A DNA stretch of 9,562 nt from Bacteroidota bacterium (GTDB taxonomy: Bacteria > Bacteroidota > Bacteroidia > Bacteroidales > Prolixibacteraceae). The stretch covers positions 1-9,562 of the forward strand of contig JAUYTA010000472.1 of the NCBI GenBank assembly GCA_030695265.1, written 5' to 3'. Positions 1 through 6,555 of this stretch are shown here, piece after piece (the first letter of the stretch is position 1; each line of letters starts with the position of its first letter). The position numbers were made by a program, and so were the translations under genes. Below the pieces are notes generated by a model, which saw only the letters and a list, made by a program, of their open reading frames with translations, made no database searches and had not been told where the DNA came from.

Positions 1-411
1 ACCAATTTGCGGATGGTGACCCAAATACCAAAGTTACGCCTGATCTTTTCAACCACGCTGCAGACGATTTGGTACGATAGTTATTACTTTCCGGAATATG
101 ATAAAGCGCCGATGTACCTCGTTTATGCTGACGGAAGCACAAAAGCATTTACTCCTGAAATGAGGACAAATCCGGATTTTATTCGCTTTGTTAATCTTAG
201 AAATCCTAATTATTTCCTGAAAGAAGTGATGCCGCCATTGTTGCAAACCAATTTCCGGTTATCGAAAGAAATTTACGATAGGATGAAATTGAGCTTCTAT
301 GTGAACAACGCTGTAAATTATCGTCCTGAATATGAATTTAAAAGATCGGGTTCGTTTATCCGAAGAAATCCTTCGGTATATTTCGGGGCTGAAATTAAAA
401 TAATGTTGTAA
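1..411 (+). CDS. TonB-dependent outer-membrane receptor, C-terminal end (partial)
   Basis: The reading frame is open from base 1 and ends at TAA 409-411, giving 136 residues. This is the tail of a longer protein whose start lies outside the window, so the TTG at base 7 and ATG at base 13 are internal codons. The sequence alternates aromatic or hydrophobic and polar residues as in barrel strands. It ends in the pattern 'MKLSFYVNNAVNYRPEYE', then a 'RSGSFIRRNP' stretch, then a final strand 'VYFGAEIKIML', which is typical of the last strands of Bacteroidota TonB-dependent receptors. Such receptors import substrates across the outer membrane using TonB/ExbBD energy. Neither plug domain nor TonB box is visible because the front is missing. 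The next gene starts 4 bases downstream, so this should be the first or an early gene of the six-gene operon. The substrate cannot be told from this end. A non-TonB barrel is a less likely alternative. Confidence 0.75.
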   Translation, partial: TNLRMVTQIPKLRLIFSTTLQTIWYDSYYFPEYDKAPMYLVYADGSTKAFTPEMRTNPDFIRFVNLRNPNYFLKEVMPPLLQTNFRLSKEIYDRMKLSFYVNNAVNYRPEYEFKRSGSFIRRNPSVYFGAEIKIML

Positions 412-415
412 CCAC

Positions 416-1600
416 ATGAAAAAGATACTTTTGATCACCTCATTGTTTTTCCTCTTTGTTTCGTGTCTCAAAGAGCCGGATTACCACAGCTATCAGGTTG
501 ACCTGACAGTTGACTTTGGTACAGGTTTTTTGCAGGAGCATAAGGAAGGAGCCAAAGTGGTTCTATTCAATCAGCTTAAAAGCTATGCAATTGAAATGAA
601 TACCGATGCCGATGGAAGAATTCAGTTTTCATCGGTTGAGCCAGGTTTTTACAGTATTACCGTTTCTCATTCATTTAGTTCAGAAGGCAAAATGTATTAC
701 TATAATGGCTTGAAAAACATCGAAGTATTTGGAAATGTAATTGACTCTATTAAGATAAACGGCAGTAGGTCGAGTGCTTTTGTTATTAAAGAAATTTATT
801 ACAGCGGTAGAACCACACCAGCCGGAAAAGCATATTCAGCCGATCAGTACCTTGAAATATTCAACAATACTTCCGAGATTCAATATGCCGACGGGATTTC
901 GGTGTTGGAACACGAGTCGTATGGGACTGGCGTAAATTTCTGGGCAAATATAAAGGACACGATTGTAGTAAAGATGATTTGGACCATTCCGGGAGACGGG
1001 AAACAGGTTCCTGTATTGCCCGGAAAAAGTATCCTTCTGGCCCAGGATGGAATCAATCACAGGGACGATCCCAACGGAAATCCGTTGAGTCCTGTCAACC
1101 TGGGCAATGCTGATTGCGAATTTTATGTTCTCAAACAACCGGAGGCTGATCTTGATTCTCCAGCAGTTCCAAATTTGATCGAAGATTTATTTGTTTTCAG
1201 GGGCAATGATGTTGTTTTTCATGTTCGGGGAGGAAGTGCATTTGCAATTGCAAAAATTCCCGGCAAAACCAACGATGAACGTAAGACATACATCAACAAA
1301 AATCTGGTTTCAAAGGCATCGGCTTCAGGTTCGAATAACACTTATTTTGTGAAAATTGCAAATGAATATGTGCTCGATGCGGTGGAAGTCGTCATTAGTG
1401 AAGCTCATGCCATTTACAAACGGTTTCCGCCTGAATTGGATGCCGGATATACTTATGTGGCATCGGGTTCCGGTTCAGGAAAGTGCATTCGCCGGAAAAT
1501 TAAAGAAATTACAGATGGCCGGGTGGTTTATCAGGATACAAACAACTCGACCGAAGACTTTTTGAAAGATGTTGATCCCCGACCTAAAATATATGAATAG
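416..1600 (+). CDS. Outer-membrane lipoprotein, DUF4876-like, with lamin-tail-like middle region
   Basis: This is a 394-residue lipoprotein. A short hydrophobic signal (residues 1-16) ends in FVSC, with Cys17 as the expected lipidated residue. The residues after it (L-K-E-P-D) loosely resemble the charged lipoprotein export signal of Bacteroidota, so surface exposure is possible but unproven. Residues about 25-115 read as a beta-sandwich of the carboxypeptidase-regulatory type ('NTDADGRIQFSSVEPGFYSI'). Residues about 122-280 have the layout of a lamin-tail domain: 'VIKEIYYSG', 'DQYLEIFNNT', then 'VLPGKSILLAQDG'. I recall this overall pattern as DUF4876, a family found beside TonB-dependent receptors; that name is recollection, not a search. 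The gene follows the receptor by 4 bases and overlaps the barrel gene by 8 bases. A role as receptor-associated surface or periplasmic binding lipoprotein is inferred. I see no catalytic motif. Confidence 0.75.
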   Translation: MKKILLITSLFFLFVSCLKEPDYHSYQVDLTVDFGTGFLQEHKEGAKVVLFNQLKSYAIEMNTDADGRIQFSSVEPGFYSITVSHSFSSEGKMYYYNGLKNIEVFGNVIDSIKINGSRSSAFVIKEIYYSGRTTPAGKAYSADQYLEIFNNTSEIQYADGISVLEHESYGTGVNFWANIKDTIVVKMIWTIPGDGKQVPVLPGKSILLAQDGINHRDDPNGNPLSPVNLGNADCEFYVLKQPEADLDSPAVPNLIEDLFVFRGNDVVFHVRGGSAFAIAKIPGKTNDERKTYINKNLVSKASASGSNNTYFVKIANEYVLDAVEVVISEAHAIYKRFPPELDAGYTYVASGSGSGKCIRRKIKEITDGRVVYQDTNNSTEDFLKDVDPRPKIYE

Positions 1601-3146
1601 AAGTTTTGCCGCTATATTGCTTTTCCTGATTTGTGTGACTACGAGCGCTGCTGAACCCGATGAGGAGAAGCGGTGTAATTTGCTTTCATTCAGACAACTG
1701 GAATTTGGCAGCCCCTGGCTTCAATCAAAAAATGCTGCGGGTTTATCGCAAATGTTGCAACTATTTCCGGCAGAACTAAAACTTGGATTTAGCCTGAATG
1801 ACGGCGGATTTCATTCGGTTTTTAAAGGGAAATCTGATCAATCTTTTGACTTAGGTTCGCAAAGTTTTCGAAAGATCAATAAAACCTATCTGTTTGGTTC
1901 GTTCAATTACAGCAAAAGCTATGAAAAGGGCTTGAATTTCAGCAATACCAACGATCCGGCCATGAATTATCCCTATTTATTGGCAGACACCATCGGGAAT
2001 GATACCTACGACCGGGAATTTTTTAAATTGACCGGGATCATTTCATCACCGTTAAACAGCCAGCTTGATTGGGGTTTAAGCTTTGACTACAAAGTAGGGA
2101 CTGCCTCGCAAAACCGCGACCCGCGGCCTGAAAACAAAGTACTGCAAACCAATATTTCACCCGGATTGCTCTTTAAAACAAGGCATTTCAAGCTTGGGGC
2201 AAACCTTGCCTATGGATATTACAACGAAGATATTGACATTTCCGTAGTGCAAGAAAATGCTCAGCATACGATGTTTCAGTTACATGGTCCGGGCGTTTTC
2301 AGTTATCATGCCTCAAGTTCCTTTTATCGCTTGTATCAGCAGCATCGGTTTGGGGGAGGAATGCAGTTTGAGTGGATGTCGGGTAATGTATCCAATTTGT
2401 TGCACTCTGATTATAGTTATTCAGTTCAAACCATCGATGATGGGCGAAGAGGAAGTAACGCGACCTGGGCAGCAGTCAAAAACGACTCGCGGCTGGACAG
2501 AATTGACTGGAACCTGACAGATGTGATTTCATTTGATAAAGGGGGAAAAGTTCACCAACTGAAAGCAATGTTGCATATCGTCAACAAGTTGGGAACTGAA
2601 TTTATACAGCGTTTGGAAAAGGTCAGTGCAACCGATCTGGAGCATTGGATCACTTATGGCGAAGAACAAAAGTACTATTCATTGCGAACCAACGCCGAAT
2701 TGAACTATCAGTTACTGGTGAAAGATGAGGATAATCTGATGAAATCACTGTTTAATGCGGGTTTGAAATATTCGGCATTCGCTGAAAGGTACTATTTGCC
2801 GAATAACCATCAGGACTATTCAAATTTAAGGTTTGCGGCAAGCTACCTGAAATTATTTACCTTTCCCCAGGCAAGCGTTTCCACGGAAATGAAGTTCAGT
2901 TATCAATTCAATCTTGATGGCAAACAAAACCTTGTGGGAACTAATTTTTTGGTGGAAAAAATGTACGGACCTGAATTCAATTACCTTATTGAAGGATTCC
3001 TCTCACCGGGAGTTTCATTGGCTTTTCAGGTTCCGTTACAAAAAACATTCGATAAGTATTTCATAAAAACTGATTTTGACTGGTATCATTCTGAAAGTGG
3101 GCTGACCAGAACTGTGTTCAGTTTTAGCACGGGTTTAATCTTTTAA
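1593..3146 (+). CDS. Outer-membrane beta-barrel protein, DUF6850-like
   Basis: I choose ATG 1593 over the in-frame ATG at 1569, because 1593 opens directly into a signal peptide: N-R at residues 2-3, a hydrophobic core, then TTSAA with likely cleavage after Ala20. The earlier start would add eight charged or polar residues before it. The product is 517 residues. After the signal comes a conserved-looking segment ('EFGSPWLQSKNAAGL', mature N-terminus), then many amphipathic strands rich in Tyr, Phe and Asn separated by polar turns, ending in '...FSFSTGLIF' with a C-terminal Phe, the usual outer-membrane barrel assembly signal. No TonB plug or box is seen. The layout matches what I remember as the DUF6850 family, seen next to DUF4876 lipoproteins. 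The start overlaps the upstream stop by 8 bases (ATGAATAG), suggesting coupled translation. A pore or surface-scaffold role beside the receptor is inferred; the substrate is unknown. Confidence 0.75.
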   Translation: MNRSFAAILLFLICVTTSAAEPDEEKRCNLLSFRQLEFGSPWLQSKNAAGLSQMLQLFPAELKLGFSLNDGGFHSVFKGKSDQSFDLGSQSFRKINKTYLFGSFNYSKSYEKGLNFSNTNDPAMNYPYLLADTIGNDTYDREFFKLTGIISSPLNSQLDWGLSFDYKVGTASQNRDPRPENKVLQTNISPGLLFKTRHFKLGANLAYGYYNEDIDISVVQENAQHTMFQLHGPGVFSYHASSSFYRLYQQHRFGGGMQFEWMSGNVSNLLHSDYSYSVQTIDDGRRGSNATWAAVKNDSRLDRIDWNLTDVISFDKGGKVHQLKAMLHIVNKLGTEFIQRLEKVSATDLEHWITYGEEQKYYSLRTNAELNYQLLVKDEDNLMKSLFNAGLKYSAFAERYYLPNNHQDYSNLRFAASYLKLFTFPQASVSTEMKFSYQFNLDGKQNLVGTNFLVEKMYGPEFNYLIEGFLSPGVSLAFQVPLQKTFDKYFIKTDFDWYHSESGLTRTVFSFSTGLIF

Positions 3147-3156
3147 TTCAGCAAGC

Positions 3157-4044
3157 ATGAACAATGTGATTGAGTGCAATAATCTTACACATTACTACGG
3201 CAAGAAACGGGTGTACGAAAACCTGAATTTTCATGTCAGAGAAGGAAGCATTCTGGGACTGCTGGGTAAAAATGGTACCGGTAAAACATCCACTATCAAT
3301 ATTTTAAACGGTTTTCTCCAGCCTCGTAATGGTGAATGTCTTATTTTTGGTGAAAATACGCAGCATTTGAGTCCCCGCACCAAAGCGAGAATCGGATTTT
3401 TAATTGAAGGGCACATTCAGTATTCGTTTATGAATATCCGCCAAATCGAGAAATTTTATTCAGGTTTTTATCCTAACTGGAAACCTGCTCCTTTTTGGGA
3501 ACTGATGTCGAAGCTGAATGTCACGCCGACGCAAAAAATCTCAACCATGTCATGCGGACAGCGATCGCAGGTAGCTTTGGGGCTCATCCTGGCACAGGAT
3601 CCCGACCTCTTAATTCTCGATGATTTTTCGATGGGGCTCGACCCGGGTTACCGCCGTTTGTTTATCGACTACCTTCGCGAATATGCCAAAGCCGAAAACA
3701 AAACCATATTCACCACCTCTCACATTATTCAGGACATGGAACGCCTGATCGACGATTTGCTGATTATCGACTTTGACGGGGTGCTTGCCCAGACTTCGGT
3801 GCACGAATTTATGGGGAGCTTCAAACGTTTCGATTTTGTGCTCGAAAATGACAAAACCGACCTGAAAAAAGCATCGTTTGTGGTAAATCTTGACAAAGTG
3901 AAAAATAAGGTTGAGTTATATACCTATTCTTCTGAAAGTATCGTGAAGAAATATTTGGATGATAACAACATAACAGCCAGCAATTTCGCCCAGGTGAAAA
4001 TGGGGCTTGAAGACGCTTTTATTGGTTTAACCGGAAAATATTAG
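3157..4044 (+). CDS. ABC transporter ATP-binding protein with non-canonical signature and Walker B residues
   Basis: This 295-residue cytoplasmic ATPase should energise the permease encoded next. Walker A is GKNGTGKT at 37-44 (Lys43). The signature is MSCGQ at 131-135 instead of LSGGQ. Walker B is LLILDD at 151-156, where the usual catalytic Glu is Asp156 and the following Pro is Phe157. The D-loop is GLDPG at 160-164 and the switch histidine is His189 (TTSH). At the Q-loop the usual Gln seems to be Glu84 ('IGFLIEGH'). Residues about 215-295 form a C-terminal extension as in YtrB/CcmA-like importer or exporter ATPases of ABC-2 systems. It starts 10 bases after the barrel gene, without a Shine-Dalgarno sequence, and its TAG touches the permease start. 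The call as an ABC ATPase is firm. Its substrate and direction are unknown, and the altered residues may mean slow hydrolysis. Confidence 0.93.
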   Translation: MNNVIECNNLTHYYGKKRVYENLNFHVREGSILGLLGKNGTGKTSTINILNGFLQPRNGECLIFGENTQHLSPRTKARIGFLIEGHIQYSFMNIRQIEKFYSGFYPNWKPAPFWELMSKLNVTPTQKISTMSCGQRSQVALGLILAQDPDLLILDDFSMGLDPGYRRLFIDYLREYAKAENKTIFTTSHIIQDMERLIDDLLIIDFDGVLAQTSVHEFMGSFKRFDFVLENDKTDLKKASFVVNLDKVKNKVELYTYSSESIVKKYLDDNNITASNFAQVKMGLEDAFIGLTGKY

Positions 4045-4716
4045 ATGATGTGGAAATCGGTTTTTTATAAAGAGTGGTTGAAAATCAGGTGGTTCCTGAT
4101 CGGATATACCTTGCTCGGAATTCTTGGCATCGGTTATCTGTTTCTTACAGTGAAACATGGTTTCGCCTTTTCTGGAGGGAAAAATATCTGGAACAGTATT
4201 TTGTTCTTGGGAAATCAGTTTTTTAGTCCGTTAAAATATGTCCCGCTGGTGGGCGGATTGACGATTGCCATTGCCCAGTATTTTCCTGAAACGGTCAATA
4301 AACGGATCAAGCTAACTTTTCACCTTCCGTTGGGCGAAAATAAAGCATTGCTGGTGATGCATGCTTTTGGGGCAGTCGGTTTGCTGCTTTCATTTCTAAT
4401 TTTCTTCGGAATGTTTGCCGGTTTTAGCCTTGTTTATTTCCCGGTTCAGATGGTGACTGATAGTATAATTTCAATTTTGCCGTGGTTTCTTGCCGGATTT
4501 TCAGCCTACTTTCTTGTTGCATTGATTGTTTTGGAGCCTGCCTGGAAATTCCGTTTATTTTATTCTTTGGTTGGTGGTTTTTTTCTGACCATTTATTTCA
4601 CATCGGCGGTTACCTCAGCTTATGGGCCTGCCAACACCGGATTGTTTGTATTGACCGCTTTTTTAAGTATTGCGCTATTATTTTCAGCGCACAGGTTCAG
4701 AAAGGGGGAAATGTAA
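4045..4716 (+). CDS. ABC-2 type transporter permease subunit
   Basis: This is a 223-residue inner-membrane protein with about six hydrophobic spans: roughly residues 17-36, 63-80, 103-133 (long), 143-163, 169-189 and 197-214. The short polar N-terminus (MMWKSVFYKEWLKIRW) resembles the amphipathic elbow helix of ABC-2 permeases. The segment PETVNKRIKL...LPLGENK at 81-100, between spans two and three, is the likely cytoplasmic coupling helix that contacts the ATPase. The ATPase stop TAG (4042-4044) is followed at once by ATGATG, so the start is either 4045 or 4048; both give nearly the same protein. The product is small for a complete ABC-2 half and should act as a dimer or with the next protein, which adds three more membrane spans. 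It probably moves a substrate across the inner membrane, or transmits ATP-driven force to the periplasmic domain of its neighbour. Confidence 0.8.
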   Translation: MMWKSVFYKEWLKIRWFLIGYTLLGILGIGYLFLTVKHGFAFSGGKNIWNSILFLGNQFFSPLKYVPLVGGLTIAIAQYFPETVNKRIKLTFHLPLGENKALLVMHAFGAVGLLLSFLIFFGMFAGFSLVYFPVQMVTDSIISILPWFLAGFSAYFLVALIVLEPAWKFRLFYSLVGGFFLTIYFTSAVTSAYGPANTGLFVLTAFLSIALLFSAHRFRKGEM

Positions 4717-4717
4717 G

Positions 4718-5950
4718 ATGGAAAAAATCAGCAGATTTTTATTGGTATTTATTGCCATCCTTACATTGGCCATCATTCTTCCAAAATTGTATTGGATGGC
4801 CTTCGAGAAACCCGTCAGAAAGCCATTTATTCTGTACAGTTGCATCAACGATGATTTTATGATTCATCGCATCAGCGAAAAAACCTGGGAAGACACCAAA
4901 GGAAACCAATTTGCCCGTGAGGAGTACGAAAAAAAGCTCCCGTTGATGTTTGAAAAGCAACTAATTACTTCCGGGTCATGGCCTGATTCAATCAAAGGAA
5001 TGGCGCTTGATATGCGCACTATCTCCAAGGCAAAATCTTTTTTTCGCCTGAAAGCCAGCGAGATTGATGCTCCTTTTCCTGAATTATATCCATTGTTTGA
5101 ATCCCAATCCGGACGAACAAAGATTGATTTACCTGACGATTTTTTCAGGATTACATGGAGGATTGATTTTATTGAAGCTGCCACCAACAAGGTTCTGGAA
5201 GAAAAAAGTCAACTATTTTCAGCGGCCTTGTACCAGAATGGTTTTTCTTTTCCGGCGAAAAAGATTTCCGGACTGGCAACTCCACGAAAATCAATCGATG
5301 AAGGTTACCTGATCATCGACTCAAAAGATCAGCTTTTTCATCTGAAAATGATCAAAGGGTTTCCGTATGTAAAGGAAATTGATGTTCCGGAAGATTTGAA
5401 ATTCAGGCATATCAGTTGTGTGGACTTTAAAAACAAGGAATTTTACGCCTACCTGTTTTCGAATAAAAATGAGATTTATATTCTGACGCAGGATGACTAT
5501 AAACTGATAAAATGGCCGGTTGATGGATTTGACGCATCAAATTGCGACCTGAAAATTTTTGGTGATTTGTTTAATTATACGGTCATTATTGAGGCCGAAG
5601 ATCACATTAAAGCTATTGCATTGAGTCCTGATTATCAGGTTGTAAATACTTATACTGAAAACTGGAAACTGAAAGAAGATCAGACAGAAGGCAAAATATT
5701 TGCTTCGCTTTTTCCTGCACAGCTTTCTATGACCAGCGATAACAGCAAATTTATCCGGTTTTATTTCACTCCTTCAAAAGGATTGAACTGGATATTCCTC
5801 AATTTACTATTAATGGCATTTCATTTCATCTGGCTTTACAGGCGAAAAGTCAAATTAAAAAATCACGTGGCCGATTTGGTAATAGTGGCTGTCAGCGGTA
5901 TTTTCGGATTTATTGCCATTCACTTTTTTCAGAATAAATTCTTCGATTAG
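4718..5950 (+). CDS. Membrane-anchored protein with large extracytoplasmic domain, DUF4857-like, ABC-associated
   Basis: I choose ATG 4718 because it sits one base after the permease stop, is preceded by a purine-rich AAAGGGGGAA at 4701-4710, and opens a typical membrane anchor (MEKISRFLLV). The open frame extends upstream to a TTG at 4670, inside the permease gene, and that start is rejected. The protein has 410 residues. Span one is at about 5-27, followed by a soluble region at 28-355 that is probably periplasmic, then spans at about 356-374 and 386-404. Within the soluble part, residues about 180-350 alternate short strands ('EGYLIIDSKDQLFHLK', 'KEFYAYLFSNKNEIYIL') reminiscent of beta-propeller blades. 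The pattern recalls DUF4857, a Bacteroidota family of unknown function found with ABC genes; this is memory, not a search. I infer it is the third subunit of the ABC complex. No enzyme motif is seen. Confidence 0.7.
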   Translation: MEKISRFLLVFIAILTLAIILPKLYWMAFEKPVRKPFILYSCINDDFMIHRISEKTWEDTKGNQFAREEYEKKLPLMFEKQLITSGSWPDSIKGMALDMRTISKAKSFFRLKASEIDAPFPELYPLFESQSGRTKIDLPDDFFRITWRIDFIEAATNKVLEEKSQLFSAALYQNGFSFPAKKISGLATPRKSIDEGYLIIDSKDQLFHLKMIKGFPYVKEIDVPEDLKFRHISCVDFKNKEFYAYLFSNKNEIYILTQDDYKLIKWPVDGFDASNCDLKIFGDLFNYTVIIEAEDHIKAIALSPDYQVVNTYTENWKLKEDQTEGKIFASLFPAQLSMTSDNSKFIRFYFTPSKGLNWIFLNLLLMAFHFIWLYRRKVKLKNHVADLVIVAVSGIFGFIAIHFFQNKFFD

Positions 5951-5964
5951 CGACAAATTTGTTG
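5951..5964. promoter_or_regulatory. Short palindrome upstream of the DJ-1 family gene, possible operator
   Basis: CGACAAATTTGTTG has a perfect 10-base dyad core, ACAAATTTGT (5953-5962), flanked by one G-T mismatch and one further matching pair. It begins directly after the stop of the six-gene operon and ends 8 bases before the -7 box at 5973. A zero-loop dyad fits a protein-binding site better than a hairpin terminator, and no T-run follows it. With this base composition a 10-base AT-rich palindrome could also be chance. Confidence 0.3.
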
Positions 5965-5972
5965 GTATGATT

Positions 5973-5980
5973 TATCTTTG
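5973..5980 (+). promoter_or_regulatory. Bacteroidota-type promoter -7 box for the DJ-1 family gene
   Basis: TATCTTTG matches the TAnnTTTG consensus of the primary Bacteroidota sigma factor at every fixed position. It lies 17 bases before ATG 5998, so transcription should begin in or near the run of nine A residues at 5984-5992, giving a very short leader. A -33 TTTG at the usual spacing of about 19-21 bases is not evident; the nearest TTTG (5958-5961) is too close and falls within the palindrome. An identical box precedes the exonuclease gene on the other strand. Confidence 0.6.
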
Positions 5981-5997
5981 AATAAAAAAAAACCGCC

Positions 5998-6549
5998 ATG
6001 AAGAAAAAAATTGCTGTTCATTTGGCCGATGGCTTCGAAGAGATTGAAGCCATCAGTATCATCGATGTTTTGCGCAGGGCTGACCTTGAAGTTGTTGTAA
6101 CATCCGTTACCGGTAAACTTGAAGTTACAGGCGCTCATCAGCTAAAAGTTTTAGCCGATAAATTATTCGAAGAAGTTAATTACAACGATTTATCGATGAT
6201 CGTTCTTCCGGGGGGAATGCCCGGAGCTGCAAACCTTGATGCCCATGAAGGTTTGAGGGCGCAGATTGTAAAGTTCAACAATGAAAATAAACCGCTGGCA
6301 GCCATTTGTGCAGCCCCGTTGGTTTACGGAAATCTTGGGGTATTGAAAGGCAAACAGGCTGTTTGTTATCCGGGTTTCGAGAAATACCTGAAAGGAGCGG
6401 AGGTTTTGAACAGCCCGGTTGCCGAGTCGGACAATGTAATTACCGGTCGTGGTCCGGGTGCGGCTATTCAATTTGCCCTTAAACTGGTTGAAAAGCTGGT
6501 TTCTGCTGAAAAAGCGGAATTAGTTGCCAGTCAGATGCTGGTGGGATGA
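5998..6549 (+). CDS. DJ-1/PfpI (ThiJ) family protein, YajL-like
   Basis: This 183-residue cytoplasmic protein has the full length of the DJ-1 family. The nucleophile elbow AAICAAP places the conserved cysteine at Cys104. The acidic partner that supports it is Glu17, in 'DGFEEIEA' (11-18), equivalent to Glu18 of human DJ-1. The oxyanion-side loop 'VLPGGMPGA' is at 69-77, and 'CYPGFEKYL' at 123-131 sits where DJ-1 has its His126 region, with Tyr124 in that place. Family members are variously reported as methylglyoxal-detoxifying or deglycating enzymes, chaperones or oxidative-stress sensors; the exact activity here cannot be told from sequence. Transcription should start from the TATCTTTG box at 5973-5980, separately from the upstream operon. 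The stop lies 6 bases from the convergent stop of the histidine kinase. Confidence 0.92.
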   Translation: MKKKIAVHLADGFEEIEAISIIDVLRRADLEVVVTSVTGKLEVTGAHQLKVLADKLFEEVNYNDLSMIVLPGGMPGAANLDAHEGLRAQIVKFNNENKPLAAICAAPLVYGNLGVLKGKQAVCYPGFEKYLKGAEVLNSPVAESDNVITGRGPGAAIQFALKLVEKLVSAEKAELVASQMLVG

Positions 6550-6555
6550 AAAAAT

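Noticed and set aside
836..1138. 100-codon minus-strand frame inside the lipoprotein gene
   Set aside because: It lies wholly opposite a supported gene and shows no recognisable motif or promoter.
1569..1592. Earlier in-frame ATG for the barrel gene
   Set aside because: It would put charged and polar residues before an otherwise well-formed signal peptide and lengthen the overlap with the lipoprotein gene to 32 bases.
3120..3156. Possible internal promoter before the ABC ATPase gene (TTTAATCTTTTA)
   Set aside because: It lacks the TA-two bases-TTTG form and a -33 element; the 10-base gap fits read-through from upstream.
4670..4717. Upstream TTG start extending the anchored protein by 16 residues
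   Set aside because: The extra residues are charged, lie inside the permease gene, and ATG 4718 has ideal operon spacing and a purine-rich upstream sequence.
4482..4862. 126-codon plus-strand frame across the permease end
   Set aside because: It is a shadow of two well-supported genes; its product is rich in Cys, Trp and Phe with no domain pattern.
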